Assembly: GCF_008639165.1 (NCBI RefSeq)
Contig: NZ_CP029197.1
Location: 186,001-250,000, forward strand
Direction: 5' to 3'
DNA from: Streptomyces venezuelae ATCC 10712
GTDB lineage: Bacteria > Actinomycetota > Actinomycetes > Streptomycetales > Streptomycetaceae
Length of the DNA stretch: 64,000 bases
Each line of letters begins with the position of its first letter. Positions within the stretch are counted from its first letter, which is position 1. Below, piece by piece: positions 8,234 to 17,150 of this stretch. The notes under the pieces were generated by a model. That model did no database searches, was not told the origin of the DNA, and saw only the letters and a program-made list of their open reading frames with translations. The position numbers and the translations under genes are program-made.

Positions 8234-10306
8234 TCAGCCCACGGGCGGGGTCCAGTCGCCCAGCCAGTGGGGGATGTCCTGGGCCGCGGCGTCGGTGGCG
8301 GTCAGGTGGGGGCGGTTCGGGCTCGGTGAGCCCGCGCCCGGGCCCGTGTTGCGGTACTCGGCGAAGCGGTCGGACTTCCAGGAGAAGCCGCCCATGTCCG
8401 TCCAGGGCGCCGGCTTGACGGCGGCGCTCAGGACGCTGTCACGGACCGTGGTCTGCGGGGAGAGGCTCGCGTCCCCGCCCGCGTGCCAGGGCCGTCCGAG
8501 GAAGAACGTTCCCGCGCCTACGTCGCCGTTGACGGTGGAACGGCTGATGAGGAAGCCCTTGCGGCCGGCCGCGGTGCTCGGCGCGGTGACGTACCCGGCC
8601 GAGGAGCCGTCCCAGCGCTTCTTGAGGGTGAGGACGGACCGGTCGATGACGGCCGTGGCGCGCCCGAAGACGAAGTCGACGTTGCCGATGACGTAGGAGC
8701 CGGTCATGTACACCCGGCCGATCCTGTCCTTCGCGGCCGTGTCGAGGAGGAGCGTGTCCTGGTCCCCGCTGACGATGACGCCGTCGAGCACGACCCGGTC
8801 GGCGGCGGTGCGCAGGGCGACCGCCTGGTGCCCGTCGAGGTTCTGGTGCGCGGCCTCGTCGAAGTCGTTGGAGACGGTGAGGTTGTGCGCCCGGAAGTCG
8901 TCCGCCTCGACGGCGACGGTGGCGCTGCCGCCCGTCCCGTACGTTCCCGAGCCGTCGGGCTTCGTCATCCCGGAGGCGTGGCCCTCGACGATGACGGTGT
9001 CCTTGCGGCTGCCGCCGGTGCCTTCGAGGGTGACGTGGGGCTTGGTCGCGGGGACCTTGACCGTCTCCCGGTAGACCCCGGGGGCGATCCGGATCACCAC
9101 GGGTGAGCTGTTGCCCGCCGGCACGGCGTCGACGGCCTTCTGGACGCCGGTGAACCGCCCCGTGCCGTCCTTGGCGACGGTGAGCACGGTGGGGGCGGCG
9201 GCCGCCTCCGTTCCCGCCGCGCCGGCGGTGCCGATCGTGGACCGCGGACCGGCGCCCGCCTTGAGCAGCGCCGGTACGGCTGAGGCCGGGTCGGGCGTGT
9301 ACGGGTAGAAGCTCCTCGGGTCGAAGGCCGTCCCGCCGCTCTCGTTGCGGCCGGTGGTTCCGGTGAAGACGTTGCCGCGCTGCACGAGCGCCGCCGTGCT
9401 GTCCTTGATCACCGGGTTGTTCACGCCCTGGAAGACGCTGTTCTCCAGGAGCATCCGGGTCCTGCCGCGCGCGTAGTTGCCGTACGCGGAGGTGATGCCG
9501 GTGCCCGCGTCGTCCTGGAGGAGGTTGTTGTAGAGGTGGGCGTGGGCGACGTTGTCGGTGGACGGGTTGCGCTGCTCGGTCTCGCGGAACCAGTTGTGGT
9601 GGATCGTGAGGTCGGCCGTGACGTTCTCGGTCCAGCCGATGCCGAAGGTCTTGTTGTTGTTGCCGAGCCTGTTCCAGGACACCGTGACGTACGTCGTGTC
9701 CTTGCGGCTGTCGATGAGGCCGTCGGCCATGTGCCGCAGGTCGTTGTGGTCGATCCACACGTGGTGCGCGCCGTCCATCTGGACGGCGTCGAAGTCGTGC
9801 TCCTTGTCGTTCCAGACGCCCTGGTACGCGTCCCGGATCGTCAGGTTCCTGATGATGACGTTGTGGACGCCCTGACCGAGGAAGAACCCGCCGCCGACGA
9901 TGTGCCCCGAGGTCCCCGAACCGACGATGGTCTTGTCGGAGGCGACCTTGATCTCCTTGCCCGTGGGGTTCATCGTGATCGTCCCCGCCACGACGATGAC
10001 GTACGGCTCCGGGGCGGTGGCGTACTTCTCCAGTTCCGCGAGGTTCCGGACGGTGACCGTCCGGCCGTCCCGGCCGCCGTACGTGCCGTTCTGCCCCAGC
10101 GCGTCGACCGAGGCGAAGCCGTCGGCGACCGCCCGCGCCCAGGCGGGTGCGTCCGCCGCCGTCGCCTCGGGCCGCCCGTCCGCGCCGAACACGCCGAAGG
10201 CCGTGCCGTACGCAAGGACTCCGGCGGCGGCGAGCGCGGCCGGTCCGCCGAGCAGCAGCCCCCTTCCGCGCCTGCGGTGTCTCGCCCTGCTGCGGGTCTC
10301 GGTCAT
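8234..10306 (-). CDS. Secreted bifunctional pectate lyase (PL1) - pectinesterase (CE8)
   Basis: The 690-residue product starts with a basic stretch (RSRARHRRRGRG) and a hydrophobic segment, a signal peptide. Residues roughly 45-340 form a PL1 beta-helix: NLTIRDAYQGVWNDKEHD, a WIDHNDLRH motif and HHNWFRETEQRNPS, where the Arg is the expected base. Residues about 360-690 form a CE8 pectinesterase: GDQDTLLLD, GNVDFVFGRA with the nucleophile Asp, and FFLGRPW with the active Arg. The esterase would demethylate pectin and the lyase cleave the resulting polygalacturonate, outside the cell. ATG 10306 follows GAAGGACG; an ATG at 10369 would place 21 residues before the signal peptide. Located beside an NPP1 gene. 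Confidence 0.93.
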   Translation of the reverse strand: MTETRSRARHRRRGRGLLLGGPAALAAAGVLAYGTAFGVFGADGRPEATAADAPAWARAVADGFASVDALGQNGTYGGRDGRTVTVRNLAELEKYATAPEPYVIVVAGTITMNPTGKEIKVASDKTIVGSGTSGHIVGGGFFLGQGVHNVIIRNLTIRDAYQGVWNDKEHDFDAVQMDGAHHVWIDHNDLRHMADGLIDSRKDTTYVTVSWNRLGNNNKTFGIGWTENVTADLTIHHNWFRETEQRNPSTDNVAHAHLYNNLLQDDAGTGITSAYGNYARGRTRMLLENSVFQGVNNPVIKDSTAALVQRGNVFTGTTGRNESGGTAFDPRSFYPYTPDPASAVPALLKAGAGPRSTIGTAGAAGTEAAAAPTVLTVAKDGTGRFTGVQKAVDAVPAGNSSPVVIRIAPGVYRETVKVPATKPHVTLEGTGGSRKDTVIVEGHASGMTKPDGSGTYGTGGSATVAVEADDFRAHNLTVSNDFDEAAHQNLDGHQAVALRTAADRVVLDGVIVSGDQDTLLLDTAAKDRIGRVYMTGSYVIGNVDFVFGRATAVIDRSVLTLKKRWDGSSAGYVTAPSTAAGRKGFLISRSTVNGDVGAGTFFLGRPWHAGGDASLSPQTTVRDSVLSAAVKPAPWTDMGGFSWKSDRFAEYRNTGPGAGSPSPNRPHLTATDAAAQDIPHWLGDWTPPVG

Positions 10307-10430
10307 CTCGTCCGTCCTTCCGTCCGTGGGGGTGCCCGCCGGGAAGGCCGGGCGGACGGTAGTCGCCACGGGGGTGGGGAAAGGTTGCCGCCGGCACCGG
10401 CGCGTGCGGGCCGGCGGCTCCCTCGAGTTC

Positions 10431-10466
10431 GGACGGGGCTGTTGAACGGGGCTGTTGGACGGGGCT
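10431..10466. repeat. Three 13-bp tandem repeats
   Basis: GGACGGGGCT occurs at 10431-10440 and 10457-10466 with GAACGGGGCT between at 10444-10453, each followed by GTT or TTT. The array lies in the gap between the pectinase promoter and the NPP1 stop codon. No function can be assigned. Confidence 0.85.
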
Positions 10467-10488
10467 TTTCAGGCGGGGCGCGGACCCG

Positions 10489-11256
10489 TCAGGCGTACGG
10501 GTCGAAGGGGATGCCGGCCGGCTTGGCCTTCGCCAGGTGGGGGGCGAAGTTGCCGTCCTTCAGGCCGAACACGGCGCTGCCGAAGTCGGCCTGGCTCAGC
10601 TTGTCGCGCAGTCCGGCCGGGTAGCCGTTCCAGCCGACCAGGCTCGGGAACTGCCAGGTGTGCTGGTGGTTCTCCGGCGGCTCGTCGTTGGAGTTGGCGG
10701 GGCGGAAGCAGTGCGTCCCGATGCCGTCCTTGTGGTAGACGACCTTGGGGTGGGTGCCGTCCCAGCGGATCGCGTCCCGGCCGTAGGTGTTGAAGTTGCC
10801 GTGCGCGGACGTGGAGACGTACTGCGCCTGGTTGTTCTGCACCCACACCACGACGTGCTCCCAGTCGTGGCGGTGGCCGCCGAGGCCGCTGCCGATGACG
10901 GCCTGGTCCTTCTCGAAGTACAGGCCGTAGAGGATGGCGCACCAGCCGTTGTTGCACTTCGCGCGGGAGTAGCCGTTGGTCTGGGTGAGGTCCCAGGAGT
11001 CACGGCACTGGCCGTTGAGCGCGCCGGACGGCTTGAGCCCGCCGTTGATCGTGCCGTCGGGACCGATCGCGGCGGTGGAGTAGCAGCCGTCGGTGTCGTA
11101 GTCGTAGGCCGGCTGGAACGTCTGCTCCAGTCCGTCCGCGTTGGCGGGCAGCGGTGGGGGCGGTGCGGCGAAGGCGCTGCTCGGTACGGCGATGATCATC
11201 ATGAGGGCGCCGGCGAGGGCGACCGCGCCCCTGGTGGCGTACACCTTTGTCTTCAC
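10489..11256 (-). CDS. Secreted NPP1 / necrosis-inducing (NLP) protein
   Basis: The 255-residue product has a signal peptide (VKTKVYATRGAVALAGALMM, cleaved after an AFA site) and the whole NPP1 fold. The diagnostic NLP heptapeptide reads GHRHDWE, preceded by YGLYFEKDQAV and followed by VVVWVQNNQAQYVSTSAHG. In plant pathogens NLPs bind sphingolipids of dicot membranes and lyse cells; the His/Asp/Glu of the heptapeptide bind the metal ion and are all present. I chose GTG 11256, seven bases after AGGGGA; an upstream in-frame ATG at 11307 lacks a ribosome site. It lies next to the pectinase gene, which suggests plant interaction. Toxicity of actinobacterial copies is not established. Confidence 0.92.
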   Translation of the reverse strand: MKTKVYATRGAVALAGALMMIIAVPSSAFAAPPPPLPANADGLEQTFQPAYDYDTDGCYSTAAIGPDGTINGGLKPSGALNGQCRDSWDLTQTNGYSRAKCNNGWCAILYGLYFEKDQAVIGSGLGGHRHDWEHVVVWVQNNQAQYVSTSAHGNFNTYGRDAIRWDGTHPKVVYHKDGIGTHCFRPANSNDEPPENHQHTWQFPSLVGWNGYPAGLRDKLSQADFGSAVFGLKDGNFAPHLAKAKPAGIPFDPYA

Positions 11257-11342
11257 TGTGTCCCCTGGGTCGGACGGCGTGGTGCGCGACAGGCCACATT
11301 TTGGCATGGACAGTTCATCGCCGGTGGGGACTGGCCATGAAC

Positions 11343-11909
11343 TCAGCGCATCGCCGCGGCGACCAGCCGCCCCACCTCTTCGACGGAGACGGTCCCGCCG
11401 TTGACGAGACGGTCGAAGACCAGACCGTCCACGCAGGTCAGCAGGGTGACGGTCCGTTCGTCGGCACCCTCGGGCCCCGCGGCGCCGTGCGCGGCAAGGA
11501 AGTCCCGGACGATCCGCCGGCCCGCGTTGTCACGCGGCACGAGGATCTCCCGCAGCTCCGGGTGGTGCACGCTCTCCAGGGCGCAGGCGTAGCGCGCGAG
11601 GGAGCGCCGGCGCCCCTCACCGGTGAGCCGCCGCCGGGTGAACTCGGCGAGTCCGACGGCCAGTTCCGCCGCGTTCCGAGGGACCGGCACACGCTCCCCC
11701 GCCTCCTGCAGCTCGGCCTGGTCGAGCGCGACCAGACGGCCGACGAGCGCGGTGAGGAGCGCCTGGCGGGTGCGGTAGTACGCGGAGGTGGTCCCGGACG
11801 GCAGGTCGGCGGCGCGGTCCACCGCCCGGTGGGTGAGCCCTCGCATGCCCTGCGCGGCGAGGACGTCGATGGCGGTGTCGGCGAGGAGGGTGCGTCGGTC
11901 GGCGGTCAT
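11343..11909 (-). CDS. TetR-family repressor, divergent from FAD monooxygenase
   Basis: The 188-residue protein has an N-terminal HTH (GLTHRAVDRAADLPSGTTSAYYRTRQALLTAL, here split for naming: LTHRAVDRAADLPSGTTSAY) of TetR type, in the subgroup where the recognition helix reads PSGTTSAYYRT. The rest is a helical ligand domain. It is divergent from the FAD monooxygenase at 12015, and the 105-base gap holds two TCTACA-N2-TGTAGA dyads. By this layout it most likely represses both itself and the monooxygenase, perhaps in response to the monooxygenase substrate. Confidence 0.93.
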   Translation of the reverse strand: MTADRRTLLADTAIDVLAAQGMRGLTHRAVDRAADLPSGTTSAYYRTRQALLTALVGRLVALDQAELQEAGERVPVPRNAAELAVGLAEFTRRRLTGEGRRRSLARYACALESVHHPELREILVPRDNAGRRIVRDFLAAHGAAGPEGADERTVTLLTCVDGLVFDRLVNGGTVSVEEVGRLVAAAMR

Positions 11910-11917
11910 CCCCCCTT

Positions 11918-11977
11918 TCTACACCTGTAGAGGCGAGGTGTACGGTGCTGCCGCGGCCGCCTTCTACAGGTGTAGAA
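11918..11977. promoter_or_regulatory. Twin operators TCTACA-N2-TGTAGA
   Basis: TCTACACCTGTAGA at 11918-11931 and TTCTACAGGTGTAGAA at 11962-11977 have the same arms. Centres are 45 bases apart, about four helical turns, so two dimers would sit on the same face. They lie between the tetR and monooxygenase starts. Confidence 0.85.
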
Positions 11978-12014
11978 GGCGGCGGCTATCTGTGACCGAC
12001 GGAGGGAGCTGGGC

Positions 12015-13265
12015 ATGAGCGGGTACGCGGTGGTGGTCGGCGGCGGCATCGGAGGGCTGGCCACGGCGATCGGACTCCGGCGGATCGGCTGGGAGGTGAC
12101 CGTCCTCGAACGCGCCGCCGTCCTCGACGACATGGGGGCCGGCATCTCGCTGCACGCCAACGGGATGCGCGCCCTGGACGCCCTCGGCGTCGGCGAGGCC
12201 GTACGCCGGGCGGCCCGGCCCCAGTACACCGGAGGCACGCGCACCCCGGCCGGCGGCCGGCTGGCCCGGATGGACGGCGCCGCGCTGGAACGGGCACTGG
12301 GCACGCCGATCGTCGGCATCCCGCGCGCGGCGCTGCACCGGGCACTGCGGGCGGCCCTGCCCGCCGGATGCGTGGTCACCGGCGCCGAGGTCACGGCGGT
12401 CGACCTGTCCGATCCGCGCCGCGCGCGGGTGTCCACGACCACCGAAAGCGGCAGCGGCAGCGGGGGCAGCGCGCGTGAAGCCGACCTGGTCGTGGCCGCC
12501 GACGGGGTGCGCAGCCGCCTCCGCGCGCTGGTGGCCCCAGACCATCCCGGCCCGGCGTACAGCGGGTCGACCGTGCTGCGCGCGATCACGGACCGCCCGG
12601 TCACGCTCGCCTCCGACTTCGAGCTGACGTGGGGCCGGGGCGCCGAGTTCGGCCACATCGCGTTCGCCGACGGCCGTGCCGAGTGGCACGCCGTACTCAA
12701 CTCGCCGCCCGGCGTGCGCTTCCCCGACCCCCTGGCCGAGACGCGCCGCCGTTTCGGGGGCTGGCACGCACCGATTCCCGCCCTGCTCGACGCCACTCGC
12801 CCCGGGGCCGTACTGCATCACGACATCCATGAACTCGTCACCCCTCTCCCCTCCTTCGTCGCCGGGCGGCTCGCCCTGCTCGGTGACGCCGCGCACGCCA
12901 TGACCCCGAATCTCGGCCAGGGCGCCTGCCAGGCGCTGGAGGACGCGGTGACCCTGGCCGCCGCGCTCGCGGCCGAGTCGGGTCCCGGGCGGCGGCGGAC
13001 CGCCTCCCAGCCGGGCGCCGCGGCGGGCGTCGACGCGGCGCTGGTGCGGTACGACGCCGAGCGGCGTCCCCGCAGCCAGGCCGTCGCCCGGGCCGCGCGG
13101 CAGGCCGGCCGGATGGGCCAGCGGCTCAGCCACCCCCTCGCCGTCGCCCTGCGCGACACCGCGCTCCGGGTGGCCCCGTCGGGGGTGACCGTCCGCGCGA
13201 TCCTGCGGCACGCCGACTGGACCGCGCCACGGCTCACTCCCCCGGCGGCCACCCCGGGAAGCTGA
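12015..13265 (+). CDS. FAD-dependent aromatic-type monooxygenase
   Basis: The 416-residue product is a group A flavoprotein monooxygenase. FAD ADP binding is seen at residues 5-20 (AVVVGGGIGGLATAIGL), the second motif as LVVAADGVRSRLR near residue 160, and the GD motif as LLGDAAHAMTPNLGQG near 290, all in the usual order. It resembles salicylate hydroxylase and the TetX-like group: NAD(P)H-dependent hydroxylation of an aromatic or polyketide in the cytoplasm. GGAGG lies before the ATG. It is controlled by the divergent TetR by context. The next gene, a macrolide-type glycosyltransferase, has its own promoter, so both may form a detoxification set. Substrate unknown. Confidence 0.9.
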   Translation: MSGYAVVVGGGIGGLATAIGLRRIGWEVTVLERAAVLDDMGAGISLHANGMRALDALGVGEAVRRAARPQYTGGTRTPAGGRLARMDGAALERALGTPIVGIPRAALHRALRAALPAGCVVTGAEVTAVDLSDPRRARVSTTTESGSGSGGSAREADLVVAADGVRSRLRALVAPDHPGPAYSGSTVLRAITDRPVTLASDFELTWGRGAEFGHIAFADGRAEWHAVLNSPPGVRFPDPLAETRRRFGGWHAPIPALLDATRPGAVLHHDIHELVTPLPSFVAGRLALLGDAAHAMTPNLGQGACQALEDAVTLAAALAAESGPGRRRTASQPGAAAGVDAALVRYDAERRPRSQAVARAARQAGRMGQRLSHPLAVALRDTALRVAPSGVTVRAILRHADWTAPRLTPPAATPGS

Positions 13266-13281
13266 GTCGCACAGAATCGAG

Positions 13282-13317
13282 TAGACGATACGTATCGTCT
13301 CGTCTACTGTGGTCGTC
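13282..13317 (+). promoter_or_regulatory. Leaderless promoter covered by an 18-bp perfect palindrome
   Basis: AGACGATACGTATCGTCT at 13283-13300 is a perfect palindrome. It overlays a -35-like TAGACG (13282-13287) and the 17-bp spacer; TACTGT (13305-13310) is the -10. The transcript would begin seven or eight bases on, at the ATG at 13318, so the mRNA is leaderless. ACGATACGTATCGT is a typical TetR operator core, different from the operators of both TetR genes in the window. Confidence 0.75.
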
Positions 13318-14520
13318 ATGACCACCACCGCGTCCCGCGCGCACATCGCCATGTTCTCCATCGCCGCCCACGGCCACGTGAACCCGAGCCTGGAGGTCAT
13401 CCGTGAGCTCGTCGCCCGTGGCCACCGCGTCAGCTACGCCGTGCCCGCCTCATTCGCCGAGAAGGTCGCGGCGACGGGGGCCACGCCCGTCGTCTACACC
13501 TCGACCCTGCCGACCGACGACGACCCGGACGCCTGGGGCACGGAACTGATCGACAACCTCGAACCCTTCCTGCGCGACGCCGAGCAGGCACTCCCCCAGC
13601 TCGCCGAGGCCTTCGACCGGGACCGGCCGGACCTCGTCCTCCACGACATCACCTCCTACCCCGCCCCCGTCCTCGCCCACTCCTGGGGCGTGCCCGCCGT
13701 CTCCCTGTGGCCGAACCTGGTGCCCTGGGAGGGGTACGAGGAGGAGGTCGCCGAGCCGATGCTCGCCGAGCTCAAGGCCTCACCGCGCGGCAAGGCGTAC
13801 TACACGCGGTTCGCGGACTGGCTCGCCGAGCACGGCATCGACACCGACCCGGACCGTTTCGTCGCCCGCCCGCGCCGCGCGATCGTGCTGATCCCGAAGG
13901 CGCTCCAGCCGCAGGCCGACCGCGTCGACGAGTCCGTCTACACCTTCGTCGGCGCCTGTCAGGGCGAGCGTGCCGAACAGGGCACGTGGCAGCGGCCGGC
14001 GGACGCGGAGAAGGTCGTCCTGGTCTCGCTCGGCTCCGCGTTCACCAAGCTGCCCGGCTTCTACCGGGACTGCGTCGAGGCCTTCGCCGGGCTCCCCGGC
14101 TGGCATGTCGTCCTGCAGATCGGGAAGTTCGTCGACCCGGCCGAGCTGGGCACCGTGCCGTCCAACGTCGAAGTGCGCTCCTGGGTGCCCCAGTTGGCGA
14201 TCCTGCGGCAGGCCGACGGCTTCGTGACCCACGCGGGCGCGGGCGGCAGCCAGGAAGGCCTGGCCACGGGCACCCCGATGGTGGCCGTGCCGCAGGCCGT
14301 CGACCAGTTCGGGAACGCGGACATGCTCCAGTCCCTGGGCGTGGCCCGCCACCTGCCGATGGACGAGGTCACCCCCGAACGGCTCCGCACGGCCATGCTG
14401 GCCCTCCTCGGAGATCCCGAAGTGGCCCGCCGCGCACGGGAGATCCAGGAGTCCATGGCCCGCGAGGGCGGGACGCTCCGCGCCGCCGACCTGATCGAGG
14501 CCGAACTCGCCGGATCGTGA
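13318..14520 (+). CDS. Macrolide glycosyltransferase (GT1, OleD/OleI/Mgt type)
   Basis: The 400-residue product is a GT-B enzyme of the macrolide-inactivating group. The N-terminal acceptor domain opens with [16 protein letters not shown], carrying the catalytic His near residue 20, and the C-terminal nucleotide-sugar site reads [20 protein letters not shown] then AVPQAVDQF. Known relatives transfer glucose from UDP-glucose to the 2' hydroxyl of macrolides and to many phenols. ATG 13318 is chosen because the promoter places the transcript start there; the in-frame GTG at 13309 would lie before it. No macrolide cluster is nearby, so a resistance or detoxification role is more likely than biosynthesis. 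Confidence 0.92.
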   Translation: MTTTASRAHIAMFSIAAHGHVNPSLEVIRELVARGHRVSYAVPASFAEKVAATGATPVVYTSTLPTDDDPDAWGTELIDNLEPFLRDAEQALPQLAEAFDRDRPDLVLHDITSYPAPVLAHSWGVPAVSLWPNLVPWEGYEEEVAEPMLAELKASPRGKAYYTRFADWLAEHGIDTDPDRFVARPRRAIVLIPKALQPQADRVDESVYTFVGACQGERAEQGTWQRPADAEKVVLVSLGSAFTKLPGFYRDCVEAFAGLPGWHVVLQIGKFVDPAELGTVPSNVEVRSWVPQLAILRQADGFVTHAGAGGSQEGLATGTPMVAVPQAVDQFGNADMLQSLGVARHLPMDEVTPERLRTAMLALLGDPEVARRAREIQESMAREGGTLRAADLIEAELAGS

Positions 14521-14530
14521 CGCCGTGGAC

Positions 14531-14580
14531 GCGGGGCCCCGTCGAAGGGCTCCGGGGCCCCCGAAGGCGGGGCCCCGACG
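14531..14580. terminator. GGGGCCCC-rich hairpin region between convergent genes
   Basis: Three GGGGCCCC palindromes at 14533-14540, 14554-14561 and 14569-14576 can pair in several ways. The block lies between the stops of the glycosyltransferase and the fused SecDF gene, the expected place of a two-way terminator. Confidence 0.5.
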
Positions 14581-14658
14581 GCAGCCCCCCGACGGCGGGC
14601 CCCCGACAGCGGCCTCCCGGTGCGCACGAGCCGTGCGGGGCGGCCGCCGTCGCCCCCG

Positions 14659-17001
14659 TCAGACCACCGCGCCCGACCGGTCCCGGGCGGGGACGCCCGC
14701 CCGCCGCCGGGTCGCGGGCGCCGGTCCGCCGCCGCGTCCGCCGCCCGAGCCTGCGGGCGACGCCGGGTTCCTCGTCTCCAGCGCCACGGCCAGCGGCATC
14801 GCCGTGAACACCGTGGACGCCATGCCCAGCACGACGCCCGCGAGCAGCGCCACGGAGAAGTCGGTCAGCGAGTCGCCGCCCAGGACGGCCAGCGCCACGA
14901 GGACGAACAGGGCGCCCATCCCGGTGTTGACCGTACGGGGCAGGGTCTGGGCGACGGCCCGGTCGGCGAGGTCCGCCAGCGGCACGCCACCGCCCCGGCG
15001 CCGCAGCTCCCGCAGCCGGTCGAGGACGACGACCGAGTCGTTGACGGAGTAGCCGACGACGGTCAGCAGCGCCGCCAGGAAGACGCTGTCCACCGGCTTG
15101 CCCAGCCAGGCGAAGAGCCCGACGACGAGCAGCACGTCCTGCGTCATGGCCGCCACCGCCGCCGTCGCGTACGTCCAGCGGAACCGTACGGTCAGATAGA
15201 GGAGTTGGGCCGCGACCGCGAGCCCGAGCGCGAGCAGCGCGTGGGTGCGCAGTTCCCCGCCGAGGCTCGGTCCGATCAGGTCGTCGCGCTCCGCTTCCAC
15301 CGGGCCCGCGACCCGGGTGAGCGCCTCCCGGATCTCGGTCTGCTCCGCGTCCCCGGTCTCCCGGACGCGGACGGAGACGTCGTGCTCCCCCGTCGTCTGC
15401 ACGACGGCGTCCGGGAACCCGGCGGCCGTGACCGCCGCGCGGGCCGCGTCGGCGTCGACGGGCCGCTCGGCCGTGTACTGGACGATCCGGCCGCCGGTGA
15501 ACTCGACCCCGAACTCCATGCCCCGGACGCCGATTCCGGCGAGCGCCGCGACGAGGAGTCCCGCGCAGGTCAGCAGCCAGCGGCGGCGGTGGGCCATGAG
15601 GCGCGGGACGCGCCGGGTCAGCCGGGTGCGCAGCCGGCCGAGCCCGGCCATGCCGGTGACCGCCGGCCGCCGCCGCACCGCGGGCAGGCGCAGGGTGAGA
15701 TCGGCGAGGAGCCGGGTGATCACCATCGCGGTGAGGAGCGAGGTCACGACGCCGATCGCGAGGGTCACGCCGAATCCCTTCACCGGGCCGGTGGCGAAGA
15801 CGAACAGCAGCCCGGCGGCGAGCAGGGTGGTGACGTGGGAGTCGGCCACCGCGCTCCACACCTTGCCGAACGCCGTCGCCAGCGGCCGCCGCAGGTCGCG
15901 CCCGCCGGTCCGGCCGAGGGCCGCGTACTCCTCCCTCGCGCGTTCGAAGACGAGGACGTTCGCGTCGACGGCGATGCCGATGGCAAGCACGAACCCGGCG
16001 AGGCCGGGCAGCGTCAGGGTGGCTCCCAGGGCGACCACGGCGGCGTACGAGATGAGCCCGTAGAGCAGCAGCGCGACCGTCGCGAGGACGCCGAGGAGGC
16101 GGTAGACCACGATCACGAAGGCTCCGGTGCAGGCGAGTCCGATCACGGCGGCCAGGGCGCTGGCCCGGATCGCGTCGGCGCCGAGTGTCGGCCCCACGGT
16201 GCTCTGCTCGACCGTCGTCACGGGGACCGGAAGGGCGCCGCCCTGGACGAGGGCCGCGAGGTCGCGGGCCTCCTGCCCGGAGAAGCCCCCGGTGATCTGC
16301 GCGGAGCCGCCGCCGATGCCCGCGCCGCAGGGAACGCCGGTCTGCATGCCGGGCGCGGACACGACGCGGTCGTCGAGCACGATGGCGACCCGGCGCGCCG
16401 GGTCGCCGGGTGCCGCGCAGGCGGCGGCGCCGGTCAGCCTCGCCCAGGTGCCGGCGGCGCCGTCGCGGAAGGCGAGGTCCACCGTCCAGCCCCGGCCGCC
16501 CTGGGTGTCGAGCACGGCTTCGGCGCTCTTGACGCCGTCGCCGGTGAGCGCGGGTGCGGCCAGGGTGAGGAAGGTGCCGGGCGCGTCGGGGTCGGCGAGG
16601 ACGCGTGTCCCGTCGGGGGACGCGGCGGGCCCGCCGGTTTCCCCCGCCGTGCCGGTGACGGCGTGGAAGGTGAGCTGCGCCGTGCGGCCGATGACGTCGG
16701 CGGCCTCGCGCGGATCGCGCAGTCCGGGGAGTTCGACGACGATGCGGCGTTCGCCGGAGCGGGCGAGCGAGGGTTCGGCGACGCCGAGGCCGTCGACCCG
16801 CTTCCGGAGCACTTCGAGGGCGCGGTCGGTGGCGGCGGCGTCGGCGCGGGCGGTGGGCCCGTCCTCGGTCTGGAGGACGATACGGGTCCCGCCCCGCAGG
16901 TCGAGACCGAGGCGCGGCGGGGTGGTGAGGGTGATCCACAGGGAGAGCGCGACGACGGCGAGCGCGAGCAGCGCGCGCCAGAGCGCGGAACGAGAGGACA
17001 C
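14659..17001 (-). CDS. secDF: Fused SecD-SecF protein-export subunit
   Basis: The 780-residue product joins SecD and SecF in one chain. The SecD half has an N-terminal helix, LGLDLRGGTRIVLQ near residues 31-44, a large outside P1 domain and the TM4 signature GIAVDANVLVFERAREE. The SecF half has GVEFTGGRIVQYTAE and GYSVNDSVVVLDRLREL. The VDAN and VND acidic residues that couple proton flow to substrate pulling are kept. The protein assists late steps of Sec export. Streptomyces has separate secD and secF genes beside ruvB, so this is probably an extra paralogue; nothing near it is a ruv gene. It ends with an Arg/Pro-rich tail. Confidence 0.92.
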   Translation of the reverse strand: MSSRSALWRALLALAVVALSLWITLTTPPRLGLDLRGGTRIVLQTEDGPTARADAAATDRALEVLRKRVDGLGVAEPSLARSGERRIVVELPGLRDPREAADVIGRTAQLTFHAVTGTAGETGGPAASPDGTRVLADPDAPGTFLTLAAPALTGDGVKSAEAVLDTQGGRGWTVDLAFRDGAAGTWARLTGAAACAAPGDPARRVAIVLDDRVVSAPGMQTGVPCGAGIGGGSAQITGGFSGQEARDLAALVQGGALPVPVTTVEQSTVGPTLGADAIRASALAAVIGLACTGAFVIVVYRLLGVLATVALLLYGLISYAAVVALGATLTLPGLAGFVLAIGIAVDANVLVFERAREEYAALGRTGGRDLRRPLATAFGKVWSAVADSHVTTLLAAGLLFVFATGPVKGFGVTLAIGVVTSLLTAMVITRLLADLTLRLPAVRRRPAVTGMAGLGRLRTRLTRRVPRLMAHRRRWLLTCAGLLVAALAGIGVRGMEFGVEFTGGRIVQYTAERPVDADAARAAVTAAGFPDAVVQTTGEHDVSVRVRETGDAEQTEIREALTRVAGPVEAERDDLIGPSLGGELRTHALLALGLAVAAQLLYLTVRFRWTYATAAVAAMTQDVLLVVGLFAWLGKPVDSVFLAALLTVVGYSVNDSVVVLDRLRELRRRGGGVPLADLADRAVAQTLPRTVNTGMGALFVLVALAVLGGDSLTDFSVALLAGVVLGMASTVFTAMPLAVALETRNPASPAGSGGGRGGGPAPATRRRAGVPARDRSGAVV

Positions 17002-17150
17002 GGGTACTCCACGGGCAGTGCACGGCGGCGGCGCGCGTCCACGCGGGAGGGTGGAGGCGCTCGCCGGCCGTGCCGGACGAACGGTCGGATGCGCGTCGTG
17101 GACCGGTCCGGGGACATGCCGATGGCCCGGACGGCGACGCGGGGGGAACG

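Noticed and set aside
13309..13317. GTG 13309 as start of the glycosyltransferase
   Set aside because: It overlaps the last bases of the -10 region; the transcript would start after it. ATG 13318 fits family length.
12015..14520. Part of a macrolide biosynthetic cluster
   Set aside because: A monooxygenase and a macrolide-type glycosyltransferase are present, but no polyketide synthase, sugar or ribosomal methylation gene is within the window; resistance or detoxification is simpler.
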